Shown here in pieces: positions 8,850-16,942 of a stretch of DNA of 45,512 nt. The DNA comes from an uncultured Eubacteriales bacterium. GTDB taxonomy: Bacteria > Bacillota > Clostridia > Oscillospirales > Oscillospiraceae. Position 1 is the first letter of the stretch. Every line of letters begins with the position of its first letter. The notes beneath the pieces were generated by a model. It searched no databases. It was not told where the DNA came from and saw nothing but the letters and a program-made list of their open reading frames with translations. The DNA lies in NCBI GenBank assembly GCA_900546915.1, contig UREY01000017.1:1-45512 (forward strand). The letters are read 5' to 3'. Position numbers and translations under genes: made by a program.

Positions 8850-9020
8850 TCAATCGTCGCCGCGCAGCAGATTTTCTGCATAGTCTTTCAGGCTCTCCAG
8901 GGAATTCACGCCCTGGGAACGGGTTTGCATCTGTTCTCTGACGTAATCGGGGAGAGCGTCAAAATATGCCCTAGCCTCCGGCTCTTGGGACAATAAAGCG
9001 TGCATATCCGGGTATTTCAT
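8850..9020 (-). CDS. Small conserved protein (56 aa)
   Basis: A 56-residue protein, MKYPDMHALLSQEPEARAYF at the start, then LPDYVREQMQ and SLESLKDYAENLL. It is predicted helical and soluble. The ATG at 9020 has GAGGTG 6 nt upstream; the frame is open further 5' but without a better site. Proteins with the SLESLKDYAENLL ending occur in gut Clostridia; their role is not known to me. It is followed on the same strand by the 46-residue protein, about 100 nt apart. Confidence 0.7.
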   Translation of the reverse strand: MKYPDMHALLSQEPEARAYFDALPDYVREQMQTRSQGVNSLESLKDYAENLLRGDD

Positions 9021-9114
9021 AACAATCACCTCGGCTCTAGTATGCCCGGAGACGGAAGGAACATGAGCCGGAGACAGGCAAACATTTTGTACCGGCTGTC
9101 TTTGGCAGCCGGTT

Positions 9115-9447
9115 TTATTCTTCCGTTGCTGTTTGGGTAAGGTATTGGCAGAGGATACAGATGAAATCCCCAGCAGTGGGAGGCTGTGTGATTTTACGGC
9201 AGGCCAGCTGACTGAACAACGCCGGATTGACGTCCCAAGCCCGGGCAATGGCAGCCCGAATGCCGCGTTCGATGGCGGCGCTGCTGCAGCCGCAGCGGAG
9301 GGCGGCGGCCGGGTATAAATCCCGGGTTAATTCCTCCAAAAGGTGCGGGGATTGATACGCAAGCTCTACCGTGGTGTAAATGTACCAATAGATTCTTCTG
9401 GAACGGTAAAGTCCAAATTGATACAAGATATCCTGTAGATTATCCAT
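9115..9447 (-). CDS. Stand-alone Spo0A C-terminal (effector) domain protein
   Basis: A 110-residue protein that matches the DNA-binding effector domain of Spo0A without the receiver domain. The family hallmarks are visible: LLEELTRDLYPAAALRCGCS (helix and turn), AAIERGIRAAIARAW (recognition helix region) and ITQPPTAGDFICIL near the end. The ATG at 9447 has GAGGG upstream; the upstream in-frame extension is hydrophobic and lacks a ribosome binding site. A second protein of exactly the same length and plan is encoded at 31202-31534. Without a receiver it cannot be phosphorylated in the usual way, so it may compete for or modulate Spo0A sites, which is an inference. Confidence 0.85.
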   Translation of the reverse strand: MDNLQDILYQFGLYRSRRIYWYIYTTVELAYQSPHLLEELTRDLYPAAALRCGCSSAAIERGIRAAIARAWDVNPALFSQLACRKITQPPTAGDFICILCQYLTQTATEE

Positions 9448-9479
9448 AATTATTCCCTCTCTTATCGCATGGTTCTCAC

Positions 9480-9507
9480 AATGTAATATTAGAACACAAA
9501 ATGTCAA
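9480..9507 (-). promoter_or_regulatory. Candidate promoter of the Spo0A-domain gene
   Basis: On the minus strand -35 TTGACA (9502-9507), 16-nt spacer, -10 TACATT (9480-9485), 33 nt upstream of the start codon. A TTTTGTCGA sequence resembling a 0A box lies upstream at 9530-9539. Confidence 0.5.
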
Positions 9508-9647
9508 AATGTACAGAGTGGGGAGGAAATCGACAAAATAGCAGGAAAAAAGACAAAAACAGGGAAGTATGAACAACATTGCAAAACAGTTTTGCCCATT
9601 TGTTTGCCATCTTTTTTGAAAAAATTTTCATAAATATATCGGAGAAA

Positions 9648-9676
9648 TTGCATAACGACGGAGAAAATGATAAAAT
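9648..9676 (+). promoter_or_regulatory. Candidate sigma-A promoter for the gene at 9769
   Basis: -35 TTGCAT (9648-9653), 17-nt spacer, -10 TAAAAT (9671-9676). Transcription would start about 85 nt before the chosen start codon. Confidence 0.6.
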
Positions 9677-9768
9677 GGGTACGGGCAGAAATGGGCGGTA
9701 TGGCCAAGAGGAAGCGCTCGGCTGCTTTGCGGTTTGCTGTAAATTTGCGTGAAACAGGGGGGAGGAGT

Positions 9769-10224
9769 ATGAATTCCGTTCATCGCTTTTGGGCTTTGCC
9801 CAAAGATGCCGGGCCGGATTTGGGTCGGTTATTAGCCGGCCGTTTCCATACTTGGGATGCAGTCGCCGTGTCGGAATGTCGGGCGGAGGAGACGCAGACT
9901 CTGTATTGGCTTTTGCGTGATTATTGCTGGGGAAAGCAAGGCGAAGCGGTTACCTGGTCTCGGGATTTCCTGCAGCGCCACGCTCTGGTCTTTAACCGGG
10001 TGCGAGGGCTGCGGGATGGATACCTGCCCTGCCGGGGGTTATCCGCTACCGGAATGACCGTTATCTCCCAGCCTGAGATTTGCCATTTTATGTTGGCGCT
10101 GGCCAGGCTGCCGCAGGAGCCGCCGGTGGCCCGGCTGTACCGGCTGTGCAGGGCGGCCTATCGCGCCCAGGACTATCTGCTGCATCAGGCGCCGCTTCTG
10201 GGCGCCGAGATGGATAGGCCCTAA
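9769..10224 (+). CDS. Uncharacterised 151-residue protein
   Basis: I do not recognise this protein. It begins MNSVHRFWALPKDAGPDLG and is rich in Trp, Arg, Leu and Cys, with no transmembrane helix or signal peptide. The start at 9769 is supported by GGGGGGAGGAG directly upstream; the frame is open from 9667 but that part lacks a ribosome binding site. It is a single gene between its own promoter (9648) and a strong hairpin (10234), so it is probably expressed alone. Confidence 0.65.
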   Translation: MNSVHRFWALPKDAGPDLGRLLAGRFHTWDAVAVSECRAEETQTLYWLLRDYCWGKQGEAVTWSRDFLQRHALVFNRVRGLRDGYLPCRGLSATGMTVISQPEICHFMLALARLPQEPPVARLYRLCRAAYRAQDYLLHQAPLLGAEMDRP

Positions 10225-10233
10225 CATAGAATT

Positions 10234-10261
10234 CCGGGGGGATCTGCACAGATCCCCCCGG
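10234..10261 (+). terminator. Hairpin after the gene at 9769
   Basis: A 13-bp perfect stem CCGGGGGGATCTG / CAGATCCCCCCGG with a two-base centre. Only a short T-rich stretch follows (CAATTTTG), so termination strength is uncertain. Confidence 0.55.
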
Positions 10262-10371
10262 ATGCAATTTTGTCTTCATGCAGCTTCAAGGTGACACGTC
10301 TAGGAGGACGGAATCGCCGCCTGAGGTACACCGGCCTGTATGGCTTGAAAATCCTACGGTTGCCGGGGTAA

Positions 10372-11286
10372 TCACATGTCAAAGGCTCCCATGATCACAA
10401 TTCCGGCCAGGGTTACACCGATTGCCAGATAGTGCTTCCAAGAGAGCTTTTCCTTCAGGAAGATCCGGCCCCAAATCACAGAGACGGCGCAGTAAGAGGA
10501 GATGATGGGGGCGGACATGGCCAGGTGGCTCTCATCGGCAATGGCAAAGATATAAGCAAACTGACCGGCGGTTTCAAACGCCGCGCCGATGTATTTGGGG
10601 ATGGCCCGCCGGGCTACCGGCTTTTCCCGACGGATGAGGCCGGTGTATATCAGACAGCAAAGACCGGCGAACAGGAAGGTCAGCTCATAGGCCACATTGG
10701 CAGAGGCTTCGTCCAAATGCTCCAGAACCAGATTGTCTGCAAAGGTACCGGCGGCGTCCAGGAGGCAATAGGCGACCGGAAGCGCCAAAGCCAGCCAGGA
10801 TTTGGCGTATTTGTAGTTGGACGCTGCTTGCCGGGCGGCGCGAAGGGTTTCGTCCTCCCGGGCGTCTACAATTCCCAGGGCGACTACGCCCAGACAAGCC
10901 AGCGCGACTGCAACGAACTGCATGGGAACCATATCCTTGCCGCTGCCTAGAAAAAGGATGGATGCGATGGCAACCAGCGCGCCGGAGGTATTGCAAATGG
11001 GGGAAGAGATGGACAGCTCAATGTACCGCAGGCCCACATAGCCCAAGGCCATAGACAGGATGTACAGGAGGGAAACGGGCAAATAAGTCCAGATTACCTG
11101 CCAGGAGATGTCCACCCCATTGACGAATATTTCAAAGGCGGCGTGCAAGCCCATGACAAAACCGACGGCAGTTGTCATCTTCAGGTGAGAATGCCGGTCG
11201 TCCGCGTCCCGGCAGCCGATCTTAGAAAACAGATCGGAGCCGCTCCAGCACAACAGGGCGACGATGGAAAGCCAAAACCAATTCAT
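10372..11286 (-). CDS. DMT-superfamily (EamA) transporter
   Basis: A 304-residue membrane protein with ten hydrophobic helices arranged as two five-helix repeats, the EamA plan of drug/metabolite transporters. The second repeat ends with APIISSYCAVSVIWGRIFLK followed by KEKLSWKHYLAIGVTLAG, a common EamA ending. The substrate cannot be read from sequence. The ATG at 11286 has GAGAGG 8 nt upstream. It lies 168 nt downstream of the PLP-enzyme gene on the same strand; no clear terminator separates them, so readthrough is possible. Confidence 0.88.
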   Translation of the reverse strand: MNWFWLSIVALLCWSGSDLFSKIGCRDADDRHSHLKMTTAVGFVMGLHAAFEIFVNGVDISWQVIWTYLPVSLLYILSMALGYVGLRYIELSISSPICNTSGALVAIASILFLGSGKDMVPMQFVAVALACLGVVALGIVDAREDETLRAARQAASNYKYAKSWLALALPVAYCLLDAAGTFADNLVLEHLDEASANVAYELTFLFAGLCCLIYTGLIRREKPVARRAIPKYIGAAFETAGQFAYIFAIADESHLAMSAPIISSYCAVSVIWGRIFLKEKLSWKHYLAIGVTLAGIVIMGAFDM

Positions 11287-11454
11287 TTTAAATACCTCTC
11301 TCGTTCTATTTATATCGTGGTTTACAGGGGGGCGGAGTTCAAGTTTTCACTTCAAAGTGCTGCCTCTGAAGCGCTGGGACGTAGCGGTTCCTACGGGCGT
11401 TACCGGGAAACCGGCGACACACCGTCCGGTCCGGAACGCTTCATATGGTGAGCG

Positions 11455-12738
11455 TCATAATTGTACCAGACCGGCGTCACAAAGCTTTTGCAGACTCATG
11501 AGAATGCCCAGCTTGGCATGATACCAGGTGAGGCCGCCTTGGAAATAAACGGCGTAGGGCGGGCGGATTGGGCCGTCGGCAGAAAGCTCGATGGAAGAAC
11601 CTTGCACGAAAGCACCGGCCGCCATGATGACCTTGCTCTCGTAGCCGGGCATGTCCCAGGGCATGGGAGTAGCGAAGCTGTCCACCGGGGCGGCGGCCTG
11701 AATTCCCCGGCAAAAGGCGACCATGGCCTCCTCGCTGCCCAGCTCCACAGCTTGGATGATGTCGTGCCGGCTTTCTGCTGCGCCGGGGACGCAGCGGAAG
11801 CCCAGCGGCTCATACAGGCTGGCGGCAAAAATGGCCCCCTTTTCTGCGCCGGCCACGACGGTGGGAGACAGGAAAAAGCCCTGATACAGCTGGGGCATGA
11901 GTCCCAGATTGGCGCCGACCTCCTGCCCCAGTCCCGGGGCGGAGAGCCGGTAGGCGCATCGGGAGACACAGGCTTGGGTGCCGCAGATATAGCCGCCGAT
12001 GGGGGCGAGGCCGCCGCCTGGATTCTTGATGAGGGAGCCCACGACCATATCGGCGCCTACGTCGGAGGGCTCCTGCATTTCTACAAATTCACCGTAGCAA
12101 TTGTCTACCATACAGATGATATCGGAGCGTATGGACTTGATAAAAGAAATCAGCTCGCCGATTTGCTGCACCGAGAAGGTGGGACGGGTTGCGTATCCTT
12201 TGGAGCGCTGAATGGTGACCAGCTTGGTTTGGGGGGTGACGGCCTTTCGGATTCCTTCCCAATCAAAGGCTCCGCCGGGGAGCAGATCAACCTGGCGGTA
12301 GGAGACGCCGTACTCTTTTAGAGAGCAGGGACTTGGCCGAATGCCAATGACCTCTTCCAGCGTATCATACGGCTTACCGACGGGGGAAAGAAGCTCGTCG
12401 CCGGGGCGTAAGTTGGCGGACAGGGCGACTGCCAGGGCATGGGTGCCGCAGGTGATCTGGGGCCGCACCAGGGCCGCCTCTGTGTGGAAGACATCGGCAT
12501 AGACCCGCTCCAGGTTGTCCCGGCCTACGTCGTCATAGCCGTAGCCGGTGGTGGCGGCGAAACAGGCTGCAGAAACCCGATTGCGCTGCATGGCGTGCAG
12601 GACCTTGGCCTGATTGTATTCTGCCACTTGATCAATGGCTGCAAAGCGCTCGCGCAGCTCCGTTAAGACGGTTTCCCCATAGCGGTAAACCCCGGGGGAA
12701 ATGCCAAGCGCTTCATACATTTCCAAAAGTTCGTTCAT
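11455..12738 (-). CDS. Methionine gamma-lyase / aluminium-resistance family PLP enzyme
   Basis: A 427-residue fold-type I PLP enzyme of the Met_gamma_lyase (PF06838) family, often annotated as aluminium resistance protein. Visible landmarks are GTHALAVAL (about 98-106), the PLP-ring aspartate region MVDNCYGEF (D212) and the probable Schiff-base K238 in GSLIKNPGGG. The family is related to Cys/Met metabolism enzymes but its true reaction is unsettled. The gene starts 3 nt after the stop of the AbrB-like gene, so the two are co-transcribed. Confidence 0.9.
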   Translation of the reverse strand: MNELLEMYEALGISPGVYRYGETVLTELRERFAAIDQVAEYNQAKVLHAMQRNRVSAACFAATTGYGYDDVGRDNLERVYADVFHTEAALVRPQITCGTHALAVALSANLRPGDELLSPVGKPYDTLEEVIGIRPSPCSLKEYGVSYRQVDLLPGGAFDWEGIRKAVTPQTKLVTIQRSKGYATRPTFSVQQIGELISFIKSIRSDIICMVDNCYGEFVEMQEPSDVGADMVVGSLIKNPGGGLAPIGGYICGTQACVSRCAYRLSAPGLGQEVGANLGLMPQLYQGFFLSPTVVAGAEKGAIFAASLYEPLGFRCVPGAAESRHDIIQAVELGSEEAMVAFCRGIQAAAPVDSFATPMPWDMPGYESKVIMAAGAFVQGSSIELSADGPIRPPYAVYFQGGLTWYHAKLGILMSLQKLCDAGLVQL

Positions 12739-12741
12739 AGT

Positions 12742-12978
12742 CTATTCCTCTTTTATGTGATTTAATATTTTGTCTGCCAGGTCGTGGAGGATTTCCGGCC
12801 TTGTGATGACCAGGCCGCTTTCGTCGTCTCCCAGGAGCAGCAGGGTGTCCCCAGGCTGGATTTGGTAAAATTCTCTGGCTTCTTTTGGAATGACGATTTG
12901 TCCCCGGTCTCCCACCTTTGCGGTACCGAAGACGCGGCGGGACTTTCCCTTCCCCAACAGATGCTTGCCGCCGGCCAT
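12742..12978 (-). CDS. AbrB/SpoVT-type transcriptional regulator
   Basis: A 78-residue protein with the swapped-hairpin AbrB domain: VFGTAKVGDRGQIVIPKEAR (about 16-36) followed by PGDTLLLLGDDESGLVITR. A short helical tail follows (about 60-78). Such proteins bind DNA as dimers or tetramers. The ATG at 12978 is chosen over 12999 because GGGAGG lies 8 nt upstream. It heads the operon with the PLP enzyme and is divergent from glpK. Confidence 0.88.
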   Translation of the reverse strand: MAGGKHLLGKGKSRRVFGTAKVGDRGQIVIPKEAREFYQIQPGDTLLLLGDDESGLVITRPEILHDLADKILNHIKEE

Positions 12979-13027
12979 GGAAAGCGCCTCCCTTCCAATC
13001 ATACTTTTCACATTTTTCCCACGCAGT

Positions 13028-13056
13028 AGCATACCAAAAAAAGCTACCGCTGTCAA
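13028..13056 (-). promoter_or_regulatory. Promoter of the AbrB-PLP enzyme operon
   Basis: On the minus strand -35 TTGACA (13051-13056), 17-nt spacer, -10 TATGCT (13028-13033). Confidence 0.75.
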
Positions 13057-13098
13057 CGATTTTTCCCGGCTGTCCGAAACGGGCATGGGGCAAAGAGA

Positions 13099-13127
13099 TT
13101 GCAATTTTTGCCGCCTGATGATATGAT
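13099..13127 (+). promoter_or_regulatory. Promoter of glpK
   Basis: -35 TTGCAA (13099-13104), 17-nt spacer, -10 TATGAT (13122-13127), 35 nt upstream of the glpK start. It is divergent from the AbrB operon promoter. Confidence 0.7.
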
Positions 13128-13161
13128 GAACGGGATCTGTTGCACTGGAGGAGGAAATACC

Positions 13162-14673
13162 ATGCCGTTGTATCTCATGGCGCTGGATGCCGGAACTACC
13201 AGCAACCGCTGCATTCTGTTTGACCGGGCGGGCAATGTGTGCAGTATGGCGCAAAAAGAGTTTACCCAGTCTTTTCCCCGCCCGGGTTGGGTGGAGCATG
13301 ACGCGGAAGAGATTTGGTCTGTGCAGCTGGAGGTGGCGCAACAGGCCATGCGGAATATTGGTGCGGCGGCTTCCGACATTGCCGCCATCGGCATGACAAA
13401 CCAAAGGGAGACCACAGTGGTCTGGGACAGAAAAACCGGCCGGCCCATCGGCCCGGCGCTGGTATGGCAGTGCCGGCGTACGGCCGGATATTGCGACAGC
13501 CTGAAAGAGCGGGGACTGGTCGAACCCATTCGCCGAAAGACCGGCCTGATTCTGGACGCCTATTTTTCCGCCACAAAGCTCCGCTGGATTTTGGAGCAAA
13601 CTCCCGGAGCGCGGGAGCGGGCCAAACGGGGGGAGTTGCTTTTTGGCACGGTGGAGACGTGGCTGATTTGGAAACTCACCGGCGGGCGGGTTCATGTGAC
13701 GGATTATTCCAACGCCTCTCGGACGATGTTGTTTAACATTCATACTCTGCAGTGGGATGCGGAAATCCTGGATATGTTGGACATTCCTTCCTGTATGCTG
13801 CCTGAGGTCCGGCCCAGCAGCGAGGTTTACGGAACAGCGGAGCCCTGCCATTTCGGCGCGCCGATCCCCATTGCCGGCGCGGCGGGGGATCAGCAGGCTG
13901 CGCTTTTTGGTCAAACCTGTTTTCAACCGGGGGAGGCAAAAAACACCTATGGAACGGGCTGCTTCATCCTGATGAACGTCGGGGACAAACCGGTGCGATC
14001 CAGGCACGGCTTGGTGACGACCATTGCCTGGGGCCTAGGTGGAAAAGTGCAGTACGCATTGGAGGGGTCGGTTTTTGTGGCAGGCGCCGCCATTCAGTGG
14101 CTGAGAGATGAAATGCATCTTTTGGAGAGTGCGGCGGATTCGGAGTATTTGGCGAAACAGGTGCCGGATACCCATGGCTGTTATGTGGTACCGGCCTTTA
14201 CCGGCTTGGGGGCGCCTCATTGGGATGCCTACGCCCGGGGTACCATTGTGGGCCTCACCCGGGGCGTCAACCGATGCCATATTGTCCGGGCGACCCTGGA
14301 TGCATTGGCGTATCAGACTGCGGACGTGCTTCAGGCCATGCGGGCAGATTCCGGCGTTGCGTTATCTGCGCTGAAGGTGGACGGGGGCGCTTCGGCGAAC
14401 CATTATCTCATGCAGGCGCAAGCAGATATCGGGGGACTGCCGGTGCTGCGTCCCCGGTGCGTGGAGACTACGGCCATGGGGGCAGCCTATCTGGCCGGTC
14501 TGGCTGTGGGCGTCTGGAGAGATCCGGAAGAGGTCCTTCAAAATTGGGAAATAGACCGAATCTTTCAGCCGGAAATTACGGCAGAGGAGCGGCAGCGGCG
14601 AATTGCAGGGTGGAACCGGGCAGTACAATGCAGCCGAAACTGGGCGCGGGAGGAAGAGGCATGGATGCAGTAG
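13162..14673 (+). CDS. glpK: Glycerol kinase
   Basis: A 503-residue FGGY-family kinase that phosphorylates glycerol to sn-glycerol 3-phosphate in the cytoplasm. Landmarks: [13 protein letters not shown] (phosphate-binding, about 8-20), [11 protein letters not shown], the FGGY segment [25 protein letters not shown] and [13 protein letters not shown]. The segment [13 protein letters not shown] corresponds to the region where Gram-positive GlpK carries the His phosphorylated by HPr, and a His is present, though the usual YHFFG is altered. The ATG at 13162 follows GGAGGAGG. No glpF or glpD is visible nearby. The last 13 bp overlap the acetyltransferase gene. Confidence 0.96.
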   Translation: MPLYLMALDAGTTSNRCILFDRAGNVCSMAQKEFTQSFPRPGWVEHDAEEIWSVQLEVAQQAMRNIGAAASDIAAIGMTNQRETTVVWDRKTGRPIGPALVWQCRRTAGYCDSLKERGLVEPIRRKTGLILDAYFSATKLRWILEQTPGARERAKRGELLFGTVETWLIWKLTGGRVHVTDYSNASRTMLFNIHTLQWDAEILDMLDIPSCMLPEVRPSSEVYGTAEPCHFGAPIPIAGAAGDQQAALFGQTCFQPGEAKNTYGTGCFILMNVGDKPVRSRHGLVTTIAWGLGGKVQYALEGSVFVAGAAIQWLRDEMHLLESAADSEYLAKQVPDTHGCYVVPAFTGLGAPHWDAYARGTIVGLTRGVNRCHIVRATLDALAYQTADVLQAMRADSGVALSALKVDGGASANHYLMQAQADIGGLPVLRPRCVETTAMGAAYLAGLAVGVWRDPEEVLQNWEIDRIFQPEITAEERQRRIAGWNRAVQCSRNWAREEEAWMQ

Positions 14674-15200
14674 AATACCGGATGATCAAATTGGAAGAAT
14701 TGAGCCGTGAGCTGTTTCGGAGCTTTCAGCGGCGTCAGGTGGTAAATCTTTGTTGGAGGAGGGAAGCGGGCCGATGGGTGATTCGGGAGGCGCCCTTTCT
14801 CGACCAGTGGAGCGAGTCGGATTATCATTTCCTGACGGATTGCCTACGAAACACCATCCGGCAGGGCGGCGTGGTGTACGGCGCGTTCCTGGCGGGGCAA
14901 TTGAAAGGCTTTGTATCGGTTGAGGGACCTCCTATGGGGAGCCGGGGACAGTACCGGGATCTGACCAGCCTGCATGTCTCAGAGGAACTGCGGGGAAGGG
15001 GGATTGGCCGCCGTCTATTTACTTTCGCGGCAGATTGGGCCAAAAATCAGGGCGCGGAAAGACTGTATCTCTCCAGTCATTCCGCCGTAGAGACGCAGGC
15101 TTTTTACCAGGCGATGGGCTGCCGGGAGGCGGAGGAATACAACCGGGAGCATGTGGAAAAAGAACCGTTTGATTGCCAACTGGAATATCTCCTCCAGTAG
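14661..15200 (+). CDS. GNAT family N-acetyltransferase
   Basis: A 179-residue protein with the GNAT core in the second half: [20 protein letters not shown] carries the acetyl-CoA pyrophosphate loop RGRGIG, followed by [19 protein letters not shown]. The substrate is unknown. It starts at ATG 14661, overlapping the 3' end of glpK in another frame, with AGGAAGAGG just upstream, so it is translationally linked to glpK. Confidence 0.88.
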   Translation: MDAVEYRMIKLEELSRELFRSFQRRQVVNLCWRREAGRWVIREAPFLDQWSESDYHFLTDCLRNTIRQGGVVYGAFLAGQLKGFVSVEGPPMGSRGQYRDLTSLHVSEELRGRGIGRRLFTFAADWAKNQGAERLYLSSHSAVETQAFYQAMGCREAEEYNREHVEKEPFDCQLEYLLQ

Positions 15201-15477
15201 GCCGTTTGCGTTGCAGGGACCGTTTTTGCCGGGAAGCCGACGGTTGTAGCTTTCGCACGAAACGTTGGGGCGCAGGCGAACGGCGCTTTTGTTCGGGGAG
15301 AAAAAGACGCCGGAGCAAAGCGGACTTTGCCCCGACGTGGAAGGAACGATGAAAACCGAAATTTCCGGGAAAGAGGCACCCGCAGGGTGGCCCCAACTGC
15401 GAGCCCAGCGCAGCGGGTCGCGGTTGGAGAGGAGGAGCAAGGGAGCGGGCGGATGACGTCTTTTTGTGCCGCAGGCA
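15201..15477. repeat. Repeat-like intergenic spacer without a gene
   Basis: I see no supported gene here. The stretch holds a partial copy of the tRNA-Leu 3'-flank (CCA plus hairpin) at 15303-15341 and a further strong imperfect hairpin near 15400-15436 (CCAAC ... GTTGG). The open frames that cross it give arginine- and proline-rich products without ribosome binding sites. Such sequence is reminiscent of dispersed intergenic elements of Oscillospiraceae, which I infer from memory only. Confidence 0.45.
15303..15341 (-). terminator. Second copy of the tRNA-Leu terminator hairpin
   Basis: Read on the minus strand: CCA, GTCGGGGCAAAG, TCCG, CTTTGCTCCGGC, then GTCTTTTTC. It matches the hairpin directly after tRNA-Leu (15480-15515) apart from a few changes, and even keeps the CCA, although no tRNA body precedes it. 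Confidence 0.6.
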
Positions 15478-15479
15478 TA

Positions 15480-15515
15480 AAAAGACGTCGGAGCAAAGCG
15501 GACTTTGCTCCGACG
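15480..15515 (-). terminator. Intrinsic terminator of tRNA-Leu
   Basis: On the minus strand directly after the tRNA CCA end: a 13-bp perfect stem CGTCGGAGCAAAG / CTTTGCTCCGACG with loop TCCG, followed by TCTTTTTAT. Confidence 0.85.
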
Positions 15516-15600
15516 TGGTGCAAGAGAGGAGACTCGAACTCCCACGGCGGTTGCCACACGCACCTCAAACGTGCTTGTCTACCGATTCCAACACTCTTGC
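15516..15600 (-). tRNA. tRNA-Leu (GAG)
   Basis: A complete class II tRNA on the minus strand: acceptor GCAAGAG / CTCTTGC, discriminator A, encoded CCA, a variable arm (GTGGCAACCGCC region) and T-loop GTTCGAGTC. The anticodon loop TTGAGGT gives anticodon GAG, reading CUU and CUC leucine codons. Confidence 0.95.
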
Positions 15601-15620
15601 ATTTCCCTTACGGCGAAGTT

Positions 15621-15649
15621 ATTATAGCGGACGAAAAAGAATTTGTCAA
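15621..15649 (-). promoter_or_regulatory. Consensus promoter of tRNA-Leu
   Basis: On the minus strand -35 TTGACA (15644-15649), 17-nt spacer, -10 TATAAT (15621-15626): a perfect sigma-A promoter 20 nt before the tRNA. Confidence 0.93.
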
Positions 15650-15774
15650 CCGCTTTTTTCCTGTATTTGGGCTCGGGAGGGGATCGGCAAATCAGGGGCC
15701 GGGACCATGGTGGCGCCGTACAATTTGTTCATAAAAATTCAAAGAGTCATAAAATGTGATAGGAGGAGTCGTAC

Positions 15775-16509
15775 ATGGTGCGTTTTTTTATATCGCCGGA
15801 AGAGATGCATGAGAGCTTTTTGGTCCTTACGGGAGAAAATGCTGCACATGCGAAGGTCCTGCGGCTGAAGGAGGGAGATGTTGTCACGGTATGCGACGGC
15901 CAGGGGCGCGAATGCAACTGTACGGTCAGCGATGTGAGTCCCGGACAGGTGAGTTTGGTGACCCACGGCTGGGAAGCGTCACAGACTGAGCCGGAGGTGC
16001 GGGTGCGGATTTTTATGGCCTTTCCCAAAGCGGATAAGCTGGAGCATGTGATTCAAAAGGCCACGGAGCTGGGCGCCAGCGAGATTACGGCCTTCCCCTC
16101 GGCGCGGTGCGTATCCAGACCGGAGCAGCGCGCATGGGAGAAGAAGCTGGTTCGGTGGCAAAAGATTGCGGCGGCAGCGGCAGAGCAGTCCGGCCGGGGG
16201 CGGATTCCTTTGGTGACGGTATTACCCACCTATGAGGCGGCCCTTCGGGAGGCCGCTCAGGCAGAGTTACCCATTCTTTTTTACGAAAATGAGGAAAACC
16301 GGACTTTATCCATGGTCTTGGCCGGTCGGGCAGGGCTCCGGTCTGTCAGCCTGATGACAGGGCCGGAGGGGGGGCTGGAGCCGGAGGAGGTACAACAGGC
16401 CTGCCGGGCGGGGCTGGAGGTTTGCACTCTGGGCCGCCGCATTCTCCGATGCGAGACTGCGCCGCTGTGCGCCATCTCTGCGGTGATGTTTGCCTTTGGA
16501 GAGTTTTGA
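15775..16509 (+). CDS. rsmE: 16S rRNA (uracil-1498-N3)-methyltransferase
   Basis: A 244-residue RsmE-type SPOUT methyltransferase that methylates N3 of U1498 in 16S rRNA. It shows the N-terminal PUA-like part (HAKVLRLKEGDVVTVCDGQG), the family segment MAFPKADKLEHVIQKATELG, and the C-terminal SAM-binding knot with LMTGPEGGLEPEEV and LGRRILRCETA. Length is normal. The ATG at 15775 has AGGAGG 9 nt upstream. Confidence 0.96.
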   Translation: MVRFFISPEEMHESFLVLTGENAAHAKVLRLKEGDVVTVCDGQGRECNCTVSDVSPGQVSLVTHGWEASQTEPEVRVRIFMAFPKADKLEHVIQKATELGASEITAFPSARCVSRPEQRAWEKKLVRWQKIAAAAAEQSGRGRIPLVTVLPTYEAALREAAQAELPILFYENEENRTLSMVLAGRAGLRSVSLMTGPEGGLEPEEVQQACRAGLEVCTLGRRILRCETAPLCAISAVMFAFGEF

Positions 16510-16560
16510 ATGTTGCCTTTCCGGGACAAAAAGCGCGCACGAAAACGGCAGATCAGGAAG

Positions 16561-16602
16561 CTCTATGTGAGTGGGATAACCACTTACATAGAGTTTTTCT
16601 TT
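16561..16602 (+). terminator. Intrinsic terminator of rsmE
   Basis: Stem CTCTATGTGAGTGG / CCACTTACATAGAG (one G-T pair), loop GATAA, followed by TTTTTCTTTT. Confidence 0.9.
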
Positions 16603-16942
16603 TGCGCTGTCTTACTAGTAGTAAATGTGAAAAAGATTTTTCGTTTTGGAACATTTCTGCAACATTTCGGCTTGAAAATAAAAGTGTGCATACAGAAGAG
16701 CAGTAGCCGCTTCGGGAAATGGATCGTATTTGGTTTAGAAAAATTCAGCAGGCAGATTGGGGAGAAACAGGATATATTGCTTGTCTCAGATCAAAGAAGA
16801 GAATTGGAGTATGAAACGAATCGGAACCGGCGTGACCTAACACGCCGGTTCCTAGCAAAAGATCAATTCTTTGTTTATGGGACGCCGTTTAAAGGTCCGA
16901 ATCTTTTTGTGCGCGCCTTTTGAGGCCTAAATCAAGTGATTT
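16603..16942. other. Non-coding interval with a perfect hairpin
   Basis: No gene with a ribosome binding site is visible. It contains a 12-bp perfect stem at 16823-16852 (GGAACCGGCGTG / CACGCCGGTTCC, loop ACCTAA) without a T-run on either side. One open frame crosses the rsmE terminator and is not supported. Confidence 0.5.

Noticed and set aside
15015..15568. Overlapping minus-strand frames giving Ser/Arg/Pro-rich proteins across tRNA-Leu and the spacer
   Set aside because: They translate a tRNA and its terminators, and have no ribosome binding sites.
16510..16923. A 137-codon open frame directly after rsmE
   Set aside because: It runs through the rsmE terminator stem, has no ribosome binding site and gives a product without recognisable features.
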